64,000 nt of DNA. It comes from Massilia sp. YIM B02763 (lineage in GTDB: Bacteria; Pseudomonadota; Gammaproteobacteria; Burkholderiales; Burkholderiaceae_D). The notes under the pieces are model-generated. The model was not told the origin of the DNA and searched no databases. It worked only from the letters and a program-made list of their open reading frames with translations. Both the position numbers and the translations under genes were made by a program. The stretch lies in assembly GCF_030412015.1 (NCBI RefSeq), contig NZ_JASNRD010000001.1:716552-780551 (forward strand), given 5' to 3'. The first letter of the stretch is position 1; the number at the start of each line of letters is the position of its first letter. Positions 39,634-47,786 of this stretch are shown in pieces.

Positions 39634-40029
39634 TCAGGCCATGGCACGCCAGGTAGCGAAACCCGCGATGCAGAACGCGATCGAGCCGACCAGGTGCAGG
39701 CCGGAGTGCGCCAGCGCCCAGCCGTACTCGCCACGCTGGAGCAGCACCATCGCCTCGCCGGAAAAGCTGGAAAACGTGGTCAGCCCGCCCAGGAAACCGG
39801 TGATGGCGAACAGGCGCCAGGCCGGATTCAGCGCCGCGTGGTCGCCGAAGAAGCCGAGCGCGAGACCGATCAGGTAGCCGCCGGCGAGATTGACGGTCAG
39901 CGTGCCGAGCTGGATAAAAGGGTGCAACTGGGCGAACAGCACGGACAGCGCCCAGCGCAGCCAGGCGCCCAGGGCGGCACCCACGCCTACCACGAGCCAG
40001 GCGAGGGGCGAATTCAGCGCGCTACCCAA
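39634..40029 (-). CDS. crcB: fluoride ion channel CrcB (Fluc)
   Basis: CrcB exports fluoride as an antiparallel dimer. The 131-residue protein has four membrane helices and the family signatures TLTVNLAGGYL (pore Asn) and GFLGGLTTFSSFS (phenylalanine box and central Na site). No fluoride riboswitch is seen upstream, where moaE ends one base before the crcB region. Expression is probably from the moaE operon. Confidence 0.95.
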   Translation of the reverse strand: MGSALNSPLAWLVVGVGAALGAWLRWALSVLFAQLHPFIQLGTLTVNLAGGYLIGLALGFFGDHAALNPAWRLFAITGFLGGLTTFSSFSGEAMVLLQRGEYGWALAHSGLHLVGSIAFCIAGFATWRAMA

Positions 40030-40030
40030 T

Positions 40031-40486
40031 TCAACGCGCCCACTTGGCCTTGGCCGCGTCGTCGGTGACGCGGGCGTCGACCCAGCGCGCGCCGTTCGGG
40101 GTCTGTTCCTTCTTCCAGAACGGGGCGTCGGTCTTGAGGTAGTCCATGATGAACTCGCAGGCGGCGAAGGCTTCGCCGCGGTGCGCCGCGCTGCAGGCCA
40201 CCAGCACGATCTGGTCCAGCGGCGCCATCGGCCCGATGCGGTGGATGACGAGCGCGCCGTACAGCGGCCAGCGCGCGCGCGCCTGCTCGACGATGTCCTC
40301 GAGCGAGCGCTCGGTCATGCCGGGATAGTGTTCCAGCTCCAGCTCGGCGACCTGGTCGCCGTCGTTCATGTCGCGCACCGTGCCGACGAAACTCACCACC
40401 GCGCCGATGCGCGGGTCGCCCGCGCGCAGGCGCGCGATTTCGGCGCCCAGGTCGAAATCCTCGGCCTGCACCCTTACTTCGATCAT
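40031..40486 (-). CDS. moaE: molybdopterin synthase catalytic subunit
   Basis: MoaE with MoaD converts precursor Z to molybdopterin. The 151-residue protein has GAVVSFVGTVRD, HYPGMTE and the catalytic lysine region FWKKEQTPNG. Its ATG overlaps the stop of the DUF349 gene (ATGA). moaD is not adjacent in the window, unlike the usual moaD-moaE order. Confidence 0.95.
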   Translation of the reverse strand: MIEVRVQAEDFDLGAEIARLRAGDPRIGAVVSFVGTVRDMNDGDQVAELELEHYPGMTERSLEDIVEQARARWPLYGALVIHRIGPMAPLDQIVLVACSAAHRGEAFAACEFIMDYLKTDAPFWKKEQTPNGARWVDARVTDDAAKAKWAR

Positions 40487-43200
40487 GCCATCTCCTTTGC
40501 CAGGCGCACCGACAACTGGTCGATGCGCGATGCCGTGCGCGCGTCCATCAGGGCCGGCAACGCATACAGCGCGCGCAGGCGGGCGGCGGCATCGCCGTCC
40601 TTGCCCGCCCCCTTGCCGCCACGCTGTCCGTTGGCGGCGCCATTGCCCCCGCCCAGCGAGGATTGCAGCACCTCGACCTGCAGCTTGAGGCGCTCGCGCG
40701 CGAATTCCGGGCCGCTGTCGATGCCGGCGCCGATCTCCAGGCGCAGCAGGTCGTGCAGCAGCGTCTCGCGGTTGCGGGCCAGCAGGTCCGCGTGGGCGCC
40801 GCGCGCCGCCGCATCGCCGTCCAGCGCGCGCAGCGCGGCGTCGAAACGGGTGCGCAGCGCGGCATCCAGCGCCGCGTCCAGGGCCGGCAAGGCGCGCCAG
40901 CGCCCTTCCCAGTCCTGGCCTTCCGCAGGGGCGCTGCCGGACGCGACGGCCTGCTCGAGCTCCTGCACGAGGCGCAGCTTGTCACGCAGCTTGCCCGCCT
41001 GGGCCACGCCGGCGGCGCGGCGCGCCTGGTCCAGCCCGTGCTGCACGGCGGCCACGGCCGCGTGGTAGCGCTTCTCGACGCGCGCTTCGTGGGCGCGCGG
41101 CACCGGGCCGATCGCCTGCCATTCGGCCTGGGCATCGCGCAGCAGCTTGCCGGCCGTGGCCGGGGTGACGTCGGCGGCGGCCGCTTCCAGGCGCGCGCTG
41201 ATCGCTTCCTTGGCGGCTTCGTGGGCGCGGCGCTCGATGTCGGCTTCGTGCATGCTTTCCTTGCGGCGCTGGAACACGTCGTCGCAGACGGCACGGAAGC
41301 GCTGCCACAGCGCCTGCTCGGCCTTGCGCTCCAGCGGCAGCGCACGCGCATGCTCCTGCCAGCGCGCCTGCAGCGCGCGCATGGCGTCCAGCGCGTGGCG
41401 ATCGTGCGGGTCGATCGCGGCCGCTTCCTCGATGATGCGCTCGCGTTCCCCCATCTCGTCCTTGCGCTGCGCTTCCAGCGGCGCCTGCAGCACGTTCAGG
41501 GCCTCGGAGAACAGGCCGTCCAGGCGCTTCTTTTCCTTGCGGTCGATGGCGCCCAGGTGGCTCCACGCCAGGCGCAGGCGCTGAACCGCGCTCGCCAGGT
41601 GCTTCCAGTCGGTGCCGCCTTCCTGCAGGCGGGCGACCTCGGCATTCGCTTCATCGACCAGCGCCCGGCCGCGCGCCGCGTTCGCGTGGCGCTCGTCGGC
41701 CAGGTGGCGGAAGTGGGCGGCGGCCGGCGCATAGGCGGCCGTGCAGGCGGCGTCGAAGCGCTCCCACAGGCTTTTCGGCGCGGCGCCGGACAGGCTGTCG
41801 AGGGCCTTCCAGCGGTCGCGCATGCTGCCGACCTTCTTGGCCAGCTCGGCCATCGCCAGGTTCTGCGTGGGCAGCGCCTCGACGCTCTTGATGAGTTCCT
41901 CGCGCGAGACGTTGCCGCCCCAGCGCGCCCAGTCGGACAGGCGCTTCAGTTCGGCGCGCACGTGGGCCAGGCGGTCCGATTGCGCGGGCGTCAGGCGCAT
42001 GCCCTTGTCCTTCGCTTCCTTCAGGGTCTTGTCCAGCTCGGCGGCCGTGCCCAGCGATCCCTGTTGCAACGCGGCTTCCATCGCCTCCATCGTGTCGATG
42101 AAGTGCTGGTCGGCGCCGCGCGGCTTGATGCGTTCCTGGCCGGCCGCCGCCGCTTGGGCCGCATCCTTCGCCGGCTTGTGCTCGCGCGGCTCCTTCGGCT
42201 TGCGGCCTTCCGGCTGCGGCAGCGACGCCAGCAGCGCATCGAAACGGCGCTGCAATTCGGCGCCCTGCTCGTCCTGCGCCAACGCCGGCAACGCCTTCCA
42301 TTCGCGCCGCAGGGCATCCGCGTTCAACTCGGCCACGGGCCTGGCGCCCTGGGCGTCGAGGAAGGCGGCGCGCGCCGCGGCGGCGGCCTGTCCCGCTTCC
42401 AGCGCCTGCAGGCTGGCCAGCAGCTTCTGCTGCTCCACGCCGAATTCCGTCACCAGGCCACGCGGCAGCGAGGCATGCTCGGGCGCCTGCAGCGCCAGCG
42501 CCTGCTCCTGGGCCAGCACCTCGATGCGGCCGGCCAGCTCGGCGGCGGGCAGGTTCTCCGCGCCCAGGCGGCGCAATGCGGCCAGGCGGTCGATCATGGC
42601 GCGCTGCAGCTGCACCTGCGCTTCCAGGCGCGCGGCCAGCGCGGCGCGCACGGCCTGGAAATCGTCCTGCAGCTCGGGCGCGGAAATGACGGACCATTCG
42701 CGGTCCAGTTCGGCCACGTGGTTCGGGGTCAGCAGTGCATCGGCCTGCAGCGCGCGGGCATGCTCGAGCGCGGCTTCGCCGCGGCGGTGCTCGGCCTGGC
42801 GGTGGCGGTGGGCATCGAGGCGCCCCTGCATCAGCTTGGCGACGCGGCGGTCGGTATTGCGCATCGCCGTATGGACGCGCTCGACCAGGGCCGGACTATG
42901 GACGAATTCGGCGGCGGCGAGCCGCAGTTCGGAAAATTCGCATTGCAGGATGAATTCCACCGCGGCGGCCTCGTCGCCGCCGATCCGGCTCAATCGCTCG
43001 GCTTGCAGGGCGCGCTGGGACGCGTGCGCCCCGTCCGGCCCCGCGGCAGGCGTTTTGGCAGGCGCGGCCGATTTCCCGGCGGCCGGTGCGCCCGCGGCCG
43101 GCGCTCCGCGCTCCTGCCCGGCCGGCTTGTCGCCGGACTTGTCTCCGGGTTTGCCGCCGGGTTTGCCACCATTCGGCCGCTTGAATAGGAACTCGAACAT
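40483..43200 (-). CDS. DUF349 repeat protein, 905 residues
   Basis: A large, Ala/Arg/Glu-rich, mainly helical protein with several DUF349 repeats (segments such as LWERFDAACTAAYAPAAAHFR and LWQRFRAVCDDVFQRRKESM spaced 70-80 residues apart). A Lys/Pro/Gly-rich disordered N-terminal 60 residues precede them. Repeats of this type occur in bacterial long coiled-coil-like proteins of unknown role. No signal peptide or membrane segment is seen. It is translationally coupled to moaE downstream. Confidence 0.8.
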   Translation of the reverse strand: MFEFLFKRPNGGKPGGKPGDKSGDKPAGQERGAPAAGAPAAGKSAAPAKTPAAGPDGAHASQRALQAERLSRIGGDEAAAVEFILQCEFSELRLAAAEFVHSPALVERVHTAMRNTDRRVAKLMQGRLDAHRHRQAEHRRGEAALEHARALQADALLTPNHVAELDREWSVISAPELQDDFQAVRAALAARLEAQVQLQRAMIDRLAALRRLGAENLPAAELAGRIEVLAQEQALALQAPEHASLPRGLVTEFGVEQQKLLASLQALEAGQAAAAARAAFLDAQGARPVAELNADALRREWKALPALAQDEQGAELQRRFDALLASLPQPEGRKPKEPREHKPAKDAAQAAAAGQERIKPRGADQHFIDTMEAMEAALQQGSLGTAAELDKTLKEAKDKGMRLTPAQSDRLAHVRAELKRLSDWARWGGNVSREELIKSVEALPTQNLAMAELAKKVGSMRDRWKALDSLSGAAPKSLWERFDAACTAAYAPAAAHFRHLADERHANAARGRALVDEANAEVARLQEGGTDWKHLASAVQRLRLAWSHLGAIDRKEKKRLDGLFSEALNVLQAPLEAQRKDEMGERERIIEEAAAIDPHDRHALDAMRALQARWQEHARALPLERKAEQALWQRFRAVCDDVFQRRKESMHEADIERRAHEAAKEAISARLEAAAADVTPATAGKLLRDAQAEWQAIGPVPRAHEARVEKRYHAAVAAVQHGLDQARRAAGVAQAGKLRDKLRLVQELEQAVASGSAPAEGQDWEGRWRALPALDAALDAALRTRFDAALRALDGDAAARGAHADLLARNRETLLHDLLRLEIGAGIDSGPEFARERLKLQVEVLQSSLGGGNGAANGQRGGKGAGKDGDAAARLRALYALPALMDARTASRIDQLSVRLAKEMA

Positions 43201-43310
43201 GATGAAATCGCACTTCCAAAATCGCCATCATAACAAAGAACCCTGATGGCTTCGCGCCGCCGGACTGGCGCGTGCGACCGGCCCGCTTGCCCGGGACGCC
43301 GGCGCGATCA

Positions 43311-43940
43311 TCAATGCATGAGCAGGACCGACTGGCGGCGCTCCTCCCGGTGCTCGAGCCGCCGCTCCTCCGCCATGCGCCCGATCATCGCCGCGCCGGG
43401 CGGATCGATGGCGGAACGCCGCTGGCGCGGCGCCGTGCGCCGTTCCTGGGCATAGGCGTCGTGGGCCAGCATCTGGTTGGCGATGGCGAACCAGGCATCG
43501 CGCCCGACCCGGCTGCGCGCCAGCGGGAACAATTCATGCTCTTCGCGTTCCAGGCGGTGGCGCAGGGCCGCCACGCAGCGCTCCACGGCGGCCTGGAACG
43601 GGGCGCGCTGGACCGCCCGCCCGCCGGCGCCGATGCAGGCCTCGGCCGCGGCCATCGCCTCGGCCGCGTGCATGCTCAATTGCTCGAGTTCGCGCAGCAG
43701 GCCGTCGGCCGCTTCGGTGCAGCGCCGCAGCGCCGGTACGAGGAATTTGTCCAGCTTGCGCCAGTGGCAATCGTCGTAGATGCGGCGTAACGCGCCGCAC
43801 AGCTGGGCAGCCCGGCCGGCGGCCAGGGTGGCGAAATCGCCGGGCAACGCATACAGGTCGTCCAGCAGCGATTGCAGTGCGCTACGTGCCGTCGTTTGCT
43901 CGACGGACAAGGCAACGAGGGTGTAAGTCGACGTCAGCAT
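43311..43940 (-). CDS. hemerythrin-like (HHE) domain protein
   Basis: The 209-residue helical protein resembles the hemerythrin HHE cation-binding family, with candidate iron ligands in YDDCHWRKLDKFL, LSMHAAEAM, LRHRLEREEHELFPLA and LAHDAYAQ. The C-terminal 40 residues are Arg/Glu-rich. Such proteins bind a di-iron centre and sense or store oxygen or NO. It is a single gene; its role is not known. Confidence 0.7.
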   Translation of the reverse strand: MLTSTYTLVALSVEQTTARSALQSLLDDLYALPGDFATLAAGRAAQLCGALRRIYDDCHWRKLDKFLVPALRRCTEAADGLLRELEQLSMHAAEAMAAAEACIGAGGRAVQRAPFQAAVERCVAALRHRLEREEHELFPLARSRVGRDAWFAIANQMLAHDAYAQERRTAPRQRRSAIDPPGAAMIGRMAEERRLEHREERRQSVLLMH

Positions 43941-44186
43941 TCGGTCTCCACGAGTCTTTTCGCCATATCGGATCCCGGCCGCGAATAATGCGGCACGGAA
44001 ACCTGGACGGGAAGGTTGATGGCCAGGCCTGCGGGAATATGTCGTTGTCGTCGGCCCGAAAGGTTTTAGTGTAAGGAGGCAGGGCGGGCGTCGTTTGATC
44101 TATAACAAACCGTAACGGATGGCCAGCAGAGGGATCCCCCGTGCTAATGTGGCGCGTTCCGGTCCCTGCCCGCCTCCGCCGTCTCG

Positions 44187-44747
44187 ATGAAACGCACGTC
44201 TGCCACCGCCCTCCTGCTTCTGCCTACCCTGCTGCTGGCCGCCTGCAGCCCGCGCCCCGGACCGGCCGACGGGTATGCCGCCTATGCGGAGGCGGAGGCG
44301 GTGCCCTTCGCCAGCGTCGAGGCCGGCCGCGTCGAGCGCGTCTACGTCCAGCGCGGGGAGCGCGTGGCCGCCGGGGCGCCCCTGTTCGCCCTCGCCGGCC
44401 AGGAAGTGCGCACGGCGCCGGACGACGTCGAGGTGGCCGAGGTGATGGTGCGCGCCGGCGACACGGTGGCCGCCGCCCAGCCCGTGCTGAGCCTGCTCGC
44501 CCAGCGCCAGCTGCGCGCCCGTTTCTACGTGCCGCGCGAGCGCCTGGACGCGCTGGCGCCGGGCCGTGCCGTCGTGCTGGCCTGCGACGGCTGCGGCGAC
44601 GGCCTGCCGGCCCGGGTCAGCTTCGTCGCCCACCGGCCGGAACCGGACCGCCCCGGCCCCGTGTTCCTCGTCGAGGCGCAGCCGGACGCGGCATCGTCGG
44701 GATTGCGGGCCGGCCAGCCGCTGACCGTCAGGCTGGCCGGCGGCTGA
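44187..44747 (+). CDS. short HlyD-like periplasmic adaptor lipoprotein
   Basis: The 186-residue protein has a lipoprotein signal (lipobox LLAAC, Cys20). Residues 40-80 (VEAGRVERVYVQRGERVAAG, then PLFALAG) and 85-115 (VEVAEVMVRAGDTVAAAQ) are paired biotinyl-lipoyl-like half motifs of the HlyD/MFP family. The central coiled-coil hairpin is missing and the protein is half the normal length. A CxxC (CDGCGD) lies in the beta-barrel part. No ABC transporter gene is adjacent, so the partner is unknown. Confidence 0.65.
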   Translation: MKRTSATALLLLPTLLLAACSPRPGPADGYAAYAEAEAVPFASVEAGRVERVYVQRGERVAAGAPLFALAGQEVRTAPDDVEVAEVMVRAGDTVAAAQPVLSLLAQRQLRARFYVPRERLDALAPGRAVVLACDGCGDGLPARVSFVAHRPEPDRPGPVFLVEAQPDAASSGLRAGQPLTVRLAGG

Positions 44748-44759
44748 GCTGGAGAAGCC

Positions 44760-44996
44760 TCACGGCGAAGGCTCGTCCCCGGCCTGGGCCCGCATGTGCA
44801 CGATCTCCCGTCCCGGACGCGCCAGCTCGTGAAAGATATCGTCCAGGTAGACGATGATCTCATCGTCGGCCAGGTGCGCGGGAATTACCAGCTCCTCCAG
44901 GCGCACCCGCTTGCCGGCGTCCCGGCGATAGACACGCCAGACGTCGTGCTCGCGCTCCACCTCGACCTGGAAGCGGCCGTAGATATCGAATTTCAT
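44760..44996 (-). CDS. small conserved protein (DUF7661-like)
   Basis: The 78-residue protein (MKFDIYGRFQVEVEREHD start) is acidic with EELVIPAHLADDEIIVYLDDIFHELA. I recall a small family of this form (DUF7661) but no function. Its ATG overlaps the stop of the glycosylase gene upstream (ATGA), so the two are made together. Confidence 0.65.
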   Translation of the reverse strand: MKFDIYGRFQVEVEREHDVWRVYRRDAGKRVRLEELVIPAHLADDEIIVYLDDIFHELARPGREIVHMRAQAGDEPSP

Positions 44997-46225
44997 GGCG
45001 GCCCGCCCGCCGCGTCGAAGCTTGCCCGCAGCGGCGCCGCCACCCCGTCCGGTGCCGCGTGCGCCAGCGTCACCTGCGCGCAGCCGTGCCAGCGCGCGCA
45101 GCGCAGGATGGCCGTGGCCAGGTCGCGCAGCAGGCCTTCCCCGATGCGCACGCCCGGCTCCAGCGCCAGCGACTTCACTTCGAACACACCGGCCTTGCGG
45201 TGCGCCTTGGCGTCGATCCTCCCGACCAGCCGGCCCTTGCGCAGCAGCGGCAGGCAGAAGTAGCCGTAGCGGCGCTTGTCTGCCGGCGTATAGCATTCCA
45301 GGCGGTAGTCGAAGCCGAACAGTTCCTGCGCGCGGCGCCGGTCCCAGACGATGGGGTCGAACGGCGACAGCACGCTGGTCGCGGTCGGCGCGAGCTTGCC
45401 GGCGGCGGCCTGCTCGAGCAGCGCGGCATGGTCGGGATGGACGAACACGGGTTCCTTCCAGCCGTCGACGCGGGCGCGCAGCAGCAAGCCTTCGTCGGCC
45501 AGCGCGTCCAGGCGGACATGCGGCGGCCGCGTGCGGTGGTAGTCGGGAATCCAGGCCGCCTTCGCCACGCCCAGCGCCCTGGCGGCGCGCAGGACGAAGC
45601 TGCGCCGCGTGTCCGCCAGCGAGGGCATGGCCGCGTCGTCCCAGCCGGGCAGCACGCGTTCGGCCAGGTCGTAGACGCGGTGGAAGTTGTGGCGCCGCGC
45701 GATCATCAGCACGCCGGCCGTGAACAGCACCTCCAGGGCGCGCTTTTCCGGCTTCCATTGCCACCAGCCGCCGGCCTGGCCGTCGCTGCGCTCGAAGTCG
45801 GCCGAGCGCGCCGGGCCGTGCTCGCGGATGTGTTCCAGCACCCGCTCGACCTCGTCCGGGTGCTCGAGCATCCAGGCGCCCGCGTACTTCCAGCCGAGCG
45901 AGCCGGGATCGATCATGCGGTGGCGGTACAGGCCATAGTCCTCGATGGGAATGAAGCAGGCTTCGTGGGCCCAGTACTCGAACAGCCGACCCTCGGCCAG
46001 CAGATCATCCAGCCAGCACGGGTCATAATCGCCCAGGCGGCTCCACAGCACCAGGTAGGGGCTGCGCGCGACGACGCTGATGGTGTCGATCTGCAGGACG
46101 CCCATGCGCCGGATCGCGGCCAGCACGTCGTCTTTCGTCGCGCGGGCGCGGCGCGCTTGCAGCATGCCTTGCGCGGCGAGGTGCAGGGCGCGGGCGCCCG
46201 CCGGGGATAGGATGAGATCGGTCAT
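44993..46225 (-). CDS. AlkZ/YcaQ-like winged-helix DNA glycosylase
   Basis: The 410-residue protein belongs to the HTH_42 family, whose members YcaQ and AlkZ unhook DNA interstrand crosslinks and bulky alkyl adducts. The conserved MGVLQIDTISVVARSPYLVLWSR holds the catalytic Gln and the Asp-Thr motif, and YWAHEACFIP and the C-terminal winged-helix region follow. Catalytic assignment is by family. It has no other repair gene beside it except sbcDC on the opposite strand 270 bp away. Confidence 0.85.
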   Translation of the reverse strand: MTDLILSPAGARALHLAAQGMLQARRARATKDDVLAAIRRMGVLQIDTISVVARSPYLVLWSRLGDYDPCWLDDLLAEGRLFEYWAHEACFIPIEDYGLYRHRMIDPGSLGWKYAGAWMLEHPDEVERVLEHIREHGPARSADFERSDGQAGGWWQWKPEKRALEVLFTAGVLMIARRHNFHRVYDLAERVLPGWDDAAMPSLADTRRSFVLRAARALGVAKAAWIPDYHRTRPPHVRLDALADEGLLLRARVDGWKEPVFVHPDHAALLEQAAAGKLAPTATSVLSPFDPIVWDRRRAQELFGFDYRLECYTPADKRRYGYFCLPLLRKGRLVGRIDAKAHRKAGVFEVKSLALEPGVRIGEGLLRDLATAILRCARWHGCAQVTLAHAAPDGVAAPLRASFDAAGGPP

Positions 46226-46304
46226 GCCATCATTCTAATGACGGAACGACATGATTGCCCGCCACGTCCAAGAACTTTTACAGGCCGGCGCGCTCTCGCC
46301 TATA

Positions 46305-46466
46305 CTAAGTACTCATCCAGAAATAAATGTGTTTTTGGCCTCCAGAACCGGCGCGCTGCTGCGTTGGCTCCCACTTGCAGTGCTCGCACTGCGGCGCGGT
46401 CCCCGCCTTGCATCGCATCCGGTTCTGTTCGCCAAAACTCACATTTATTTCTGGACGACTACTTAG
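46305..46466. repeat. MITE-like 162-bp element with 27-bp terminal inverted repeats
   Basis: The ends are CTAAGTACTCATCCAGAAAT (46305 onward) and its reverse complement at 46440-46466; 27 bp pair with two mismatches. The repeat continues imperfectly for about 20 more bp (TTTTGGC, CAGAACCGG on both sides). In the centre GCAGTG-CTCG-CACTGC forms a small hairpin. There is no gene inside. It lies just upstream of sbcD. No clear target duplication is seen. Confidence 0.8.
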
Positions 46467-46496
46467 CCACCCCTTCCGTTGTATCCAATCAAACCC

Positions 46497-47786
46497 ATGC
46501 GGCTGCTGCACACCTCCGACTGGCACCTCGGCCAGACCCTGCACAATTTCGACCGGACCTACGAACACCAGCGCTTCCTCGACTGGCTGCTCGACACCCT
46601 CGTGGAACAGCAGATCGACGCCCTCCTGATCGCGGGCGACGTGTTCGACAATGCGAATCCGTCGGCGGCCTCGCAGCGCCAGCTCTACCGTTTCCTGCAG
46701 CAGGCCCGCGCGCGCGCGCCGCAACTCGACATCGTCGTCATCGCCGGCAACCACGATTCCGCCGGCCGCCTGGAAGCCCCGGGGCCGCTGCTGGAAGCGC
46801 ACGGCACGCGCGTGGTCGGCAACGTCGTGCGCGGGCCGGACGGCGAGATCGACCTGGAACGCCTGCTGGTGCCGCTGACTGGCAAGGACGGCACGGTGCG
46901 GGCCTGGTGCGTGGCCGTGCCCTTCCTGCGCCCGGGCGACGTGCCGCGCATCGTGCGCGAAGCCGTCGACGGTGAGGAGGACGGGCAGGCCGACGCCTTC
47001 GACGCCTACCTGGCCGGCATCGCCCTGCTCTACCGCCAGGCCCACGCGCTGGCGAAGGAACGCGCGACGAACGGCGAGGCGATCGTCGCGATGGGTCATT
47101 GCCACATGGTCGGCGGCGACGCGTCGCCGGATTCCGAGCGCCGCATCGTCATCGGCGGCACCGAGGCGCTGCCGGCGTCGATGTTCGATGCCGATACCGC
47201 CTATGCCGCGCTGGGCCACCTGCACCTGGCGCAGCGCGTCGGCAAGCAGGAACACCTGCGCTATTCCGGCAGCCCGCTGCCGCTGTCGTTTTCCGAGGTC
47301 GGCTACCGGCACCAGGTGCTGCGCATCGACCTGGACGGCGCCCGGGCCGGCGCCATCGAGCCGCTGTTCGTGCCGCGCGCCGTCGAGCTGCTGCGCGTGC
47401 CGGCCAAGCCGGCGCCGTTGAAGGAAGTGATCGCCGAGCTGGTGGGCCTGGACCTGCCCGACGCGCCGCCGCATGCCTGGCCCTACCTCGAAGTACGGGT
47501 GCTGCTGGACGGTCCGGAACCGGGCCTGCGCGCCCAGGTCGAGGCGGCGCTGGAAGGCAAGCCCGTGCGCCTGGCGAAGATCGAGCCGACCCGCCGCGTC
47601 GTCACCAGCGCCGGCATCGAGCCGGCGCTGAGCCTGGACCAGCTGGCGCAGCTGCAGCCGGACGACATCTTCCGCCGCCTGTGGCAGCAGCGCTTCGGCG
47701 AGGATGCGCCGGACGACCAGCTGGCAGCGTTCGCGGAGCTGCTCCTGCCTGAAGACGGCAAGGCGGACGGCAAGGAGGCTGCATGA
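46497..47786 (+). CDS. sbcD: nuclease SbcCD subunit D
   Basis: SbcD (Mre11 family) is the nuclease of the SbcCD complex that cleaves hairpins and DNA ends. From ATG 46497 the protein has 429 residues. The metallophosphoesterase motifs are LLHTSDWHLGQ, IAGDVFD, AGNHD and GHLHLAQ. It is followed by sbcC with a 4-base overlap. A TTG 18 bases upstream is an alternative start. The MITE-like element lies 30 bases before it, so the promoter is probably near or inside the element. Confidence 0.95.
   Translation: MRLLHTSDWHLGQTLHNFDRTYEHQRFLDWLLDTLVEQQIDALLIAGDVFDNANPSAASQRQLYRFLQQARARAPQLDIVVIAGNHDSAGRLEAPGPLLEAHGTRVVGNVVRGPDGEIDLERLLVPLTGKDGTVRAWCVAVPFLRPGDVPRIVREAVDGEEDGQADAFDAYLAGIALLYRQAHALAKERATNGEAIVAMGHCHMVGGDASPDSERRIVIGGTEALPASMFDADTAYAALGHLHLAQRVGKQEHLRYSGSPLPLSFSEVGYRHQVLRIDLDGARAGAIEPLFVPRAVELLRVPAKPAPLKEVIAELVGLDLPDAPPHAWPYLEVRVLLDGPEPGLRAQVEAALEGKPVRLAKIEPTRRVVTSAGIEPALSLDQLAQLQPDDIFRRLWQQRFGEDAPDDQLAAFAELLLPEDGKADGKEAA

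Noticed and set aside
40029..40600. Fluoride riboswitch near crcB
   Set aside because: The upstream region is coding sequence of moaE with one base between; no aptamer-like fold recognised.
46238..46975. 245-codon frame through the MITE-like element
   Set aside because: It passes through the inverted repeats and runs out of frame with sbcD.
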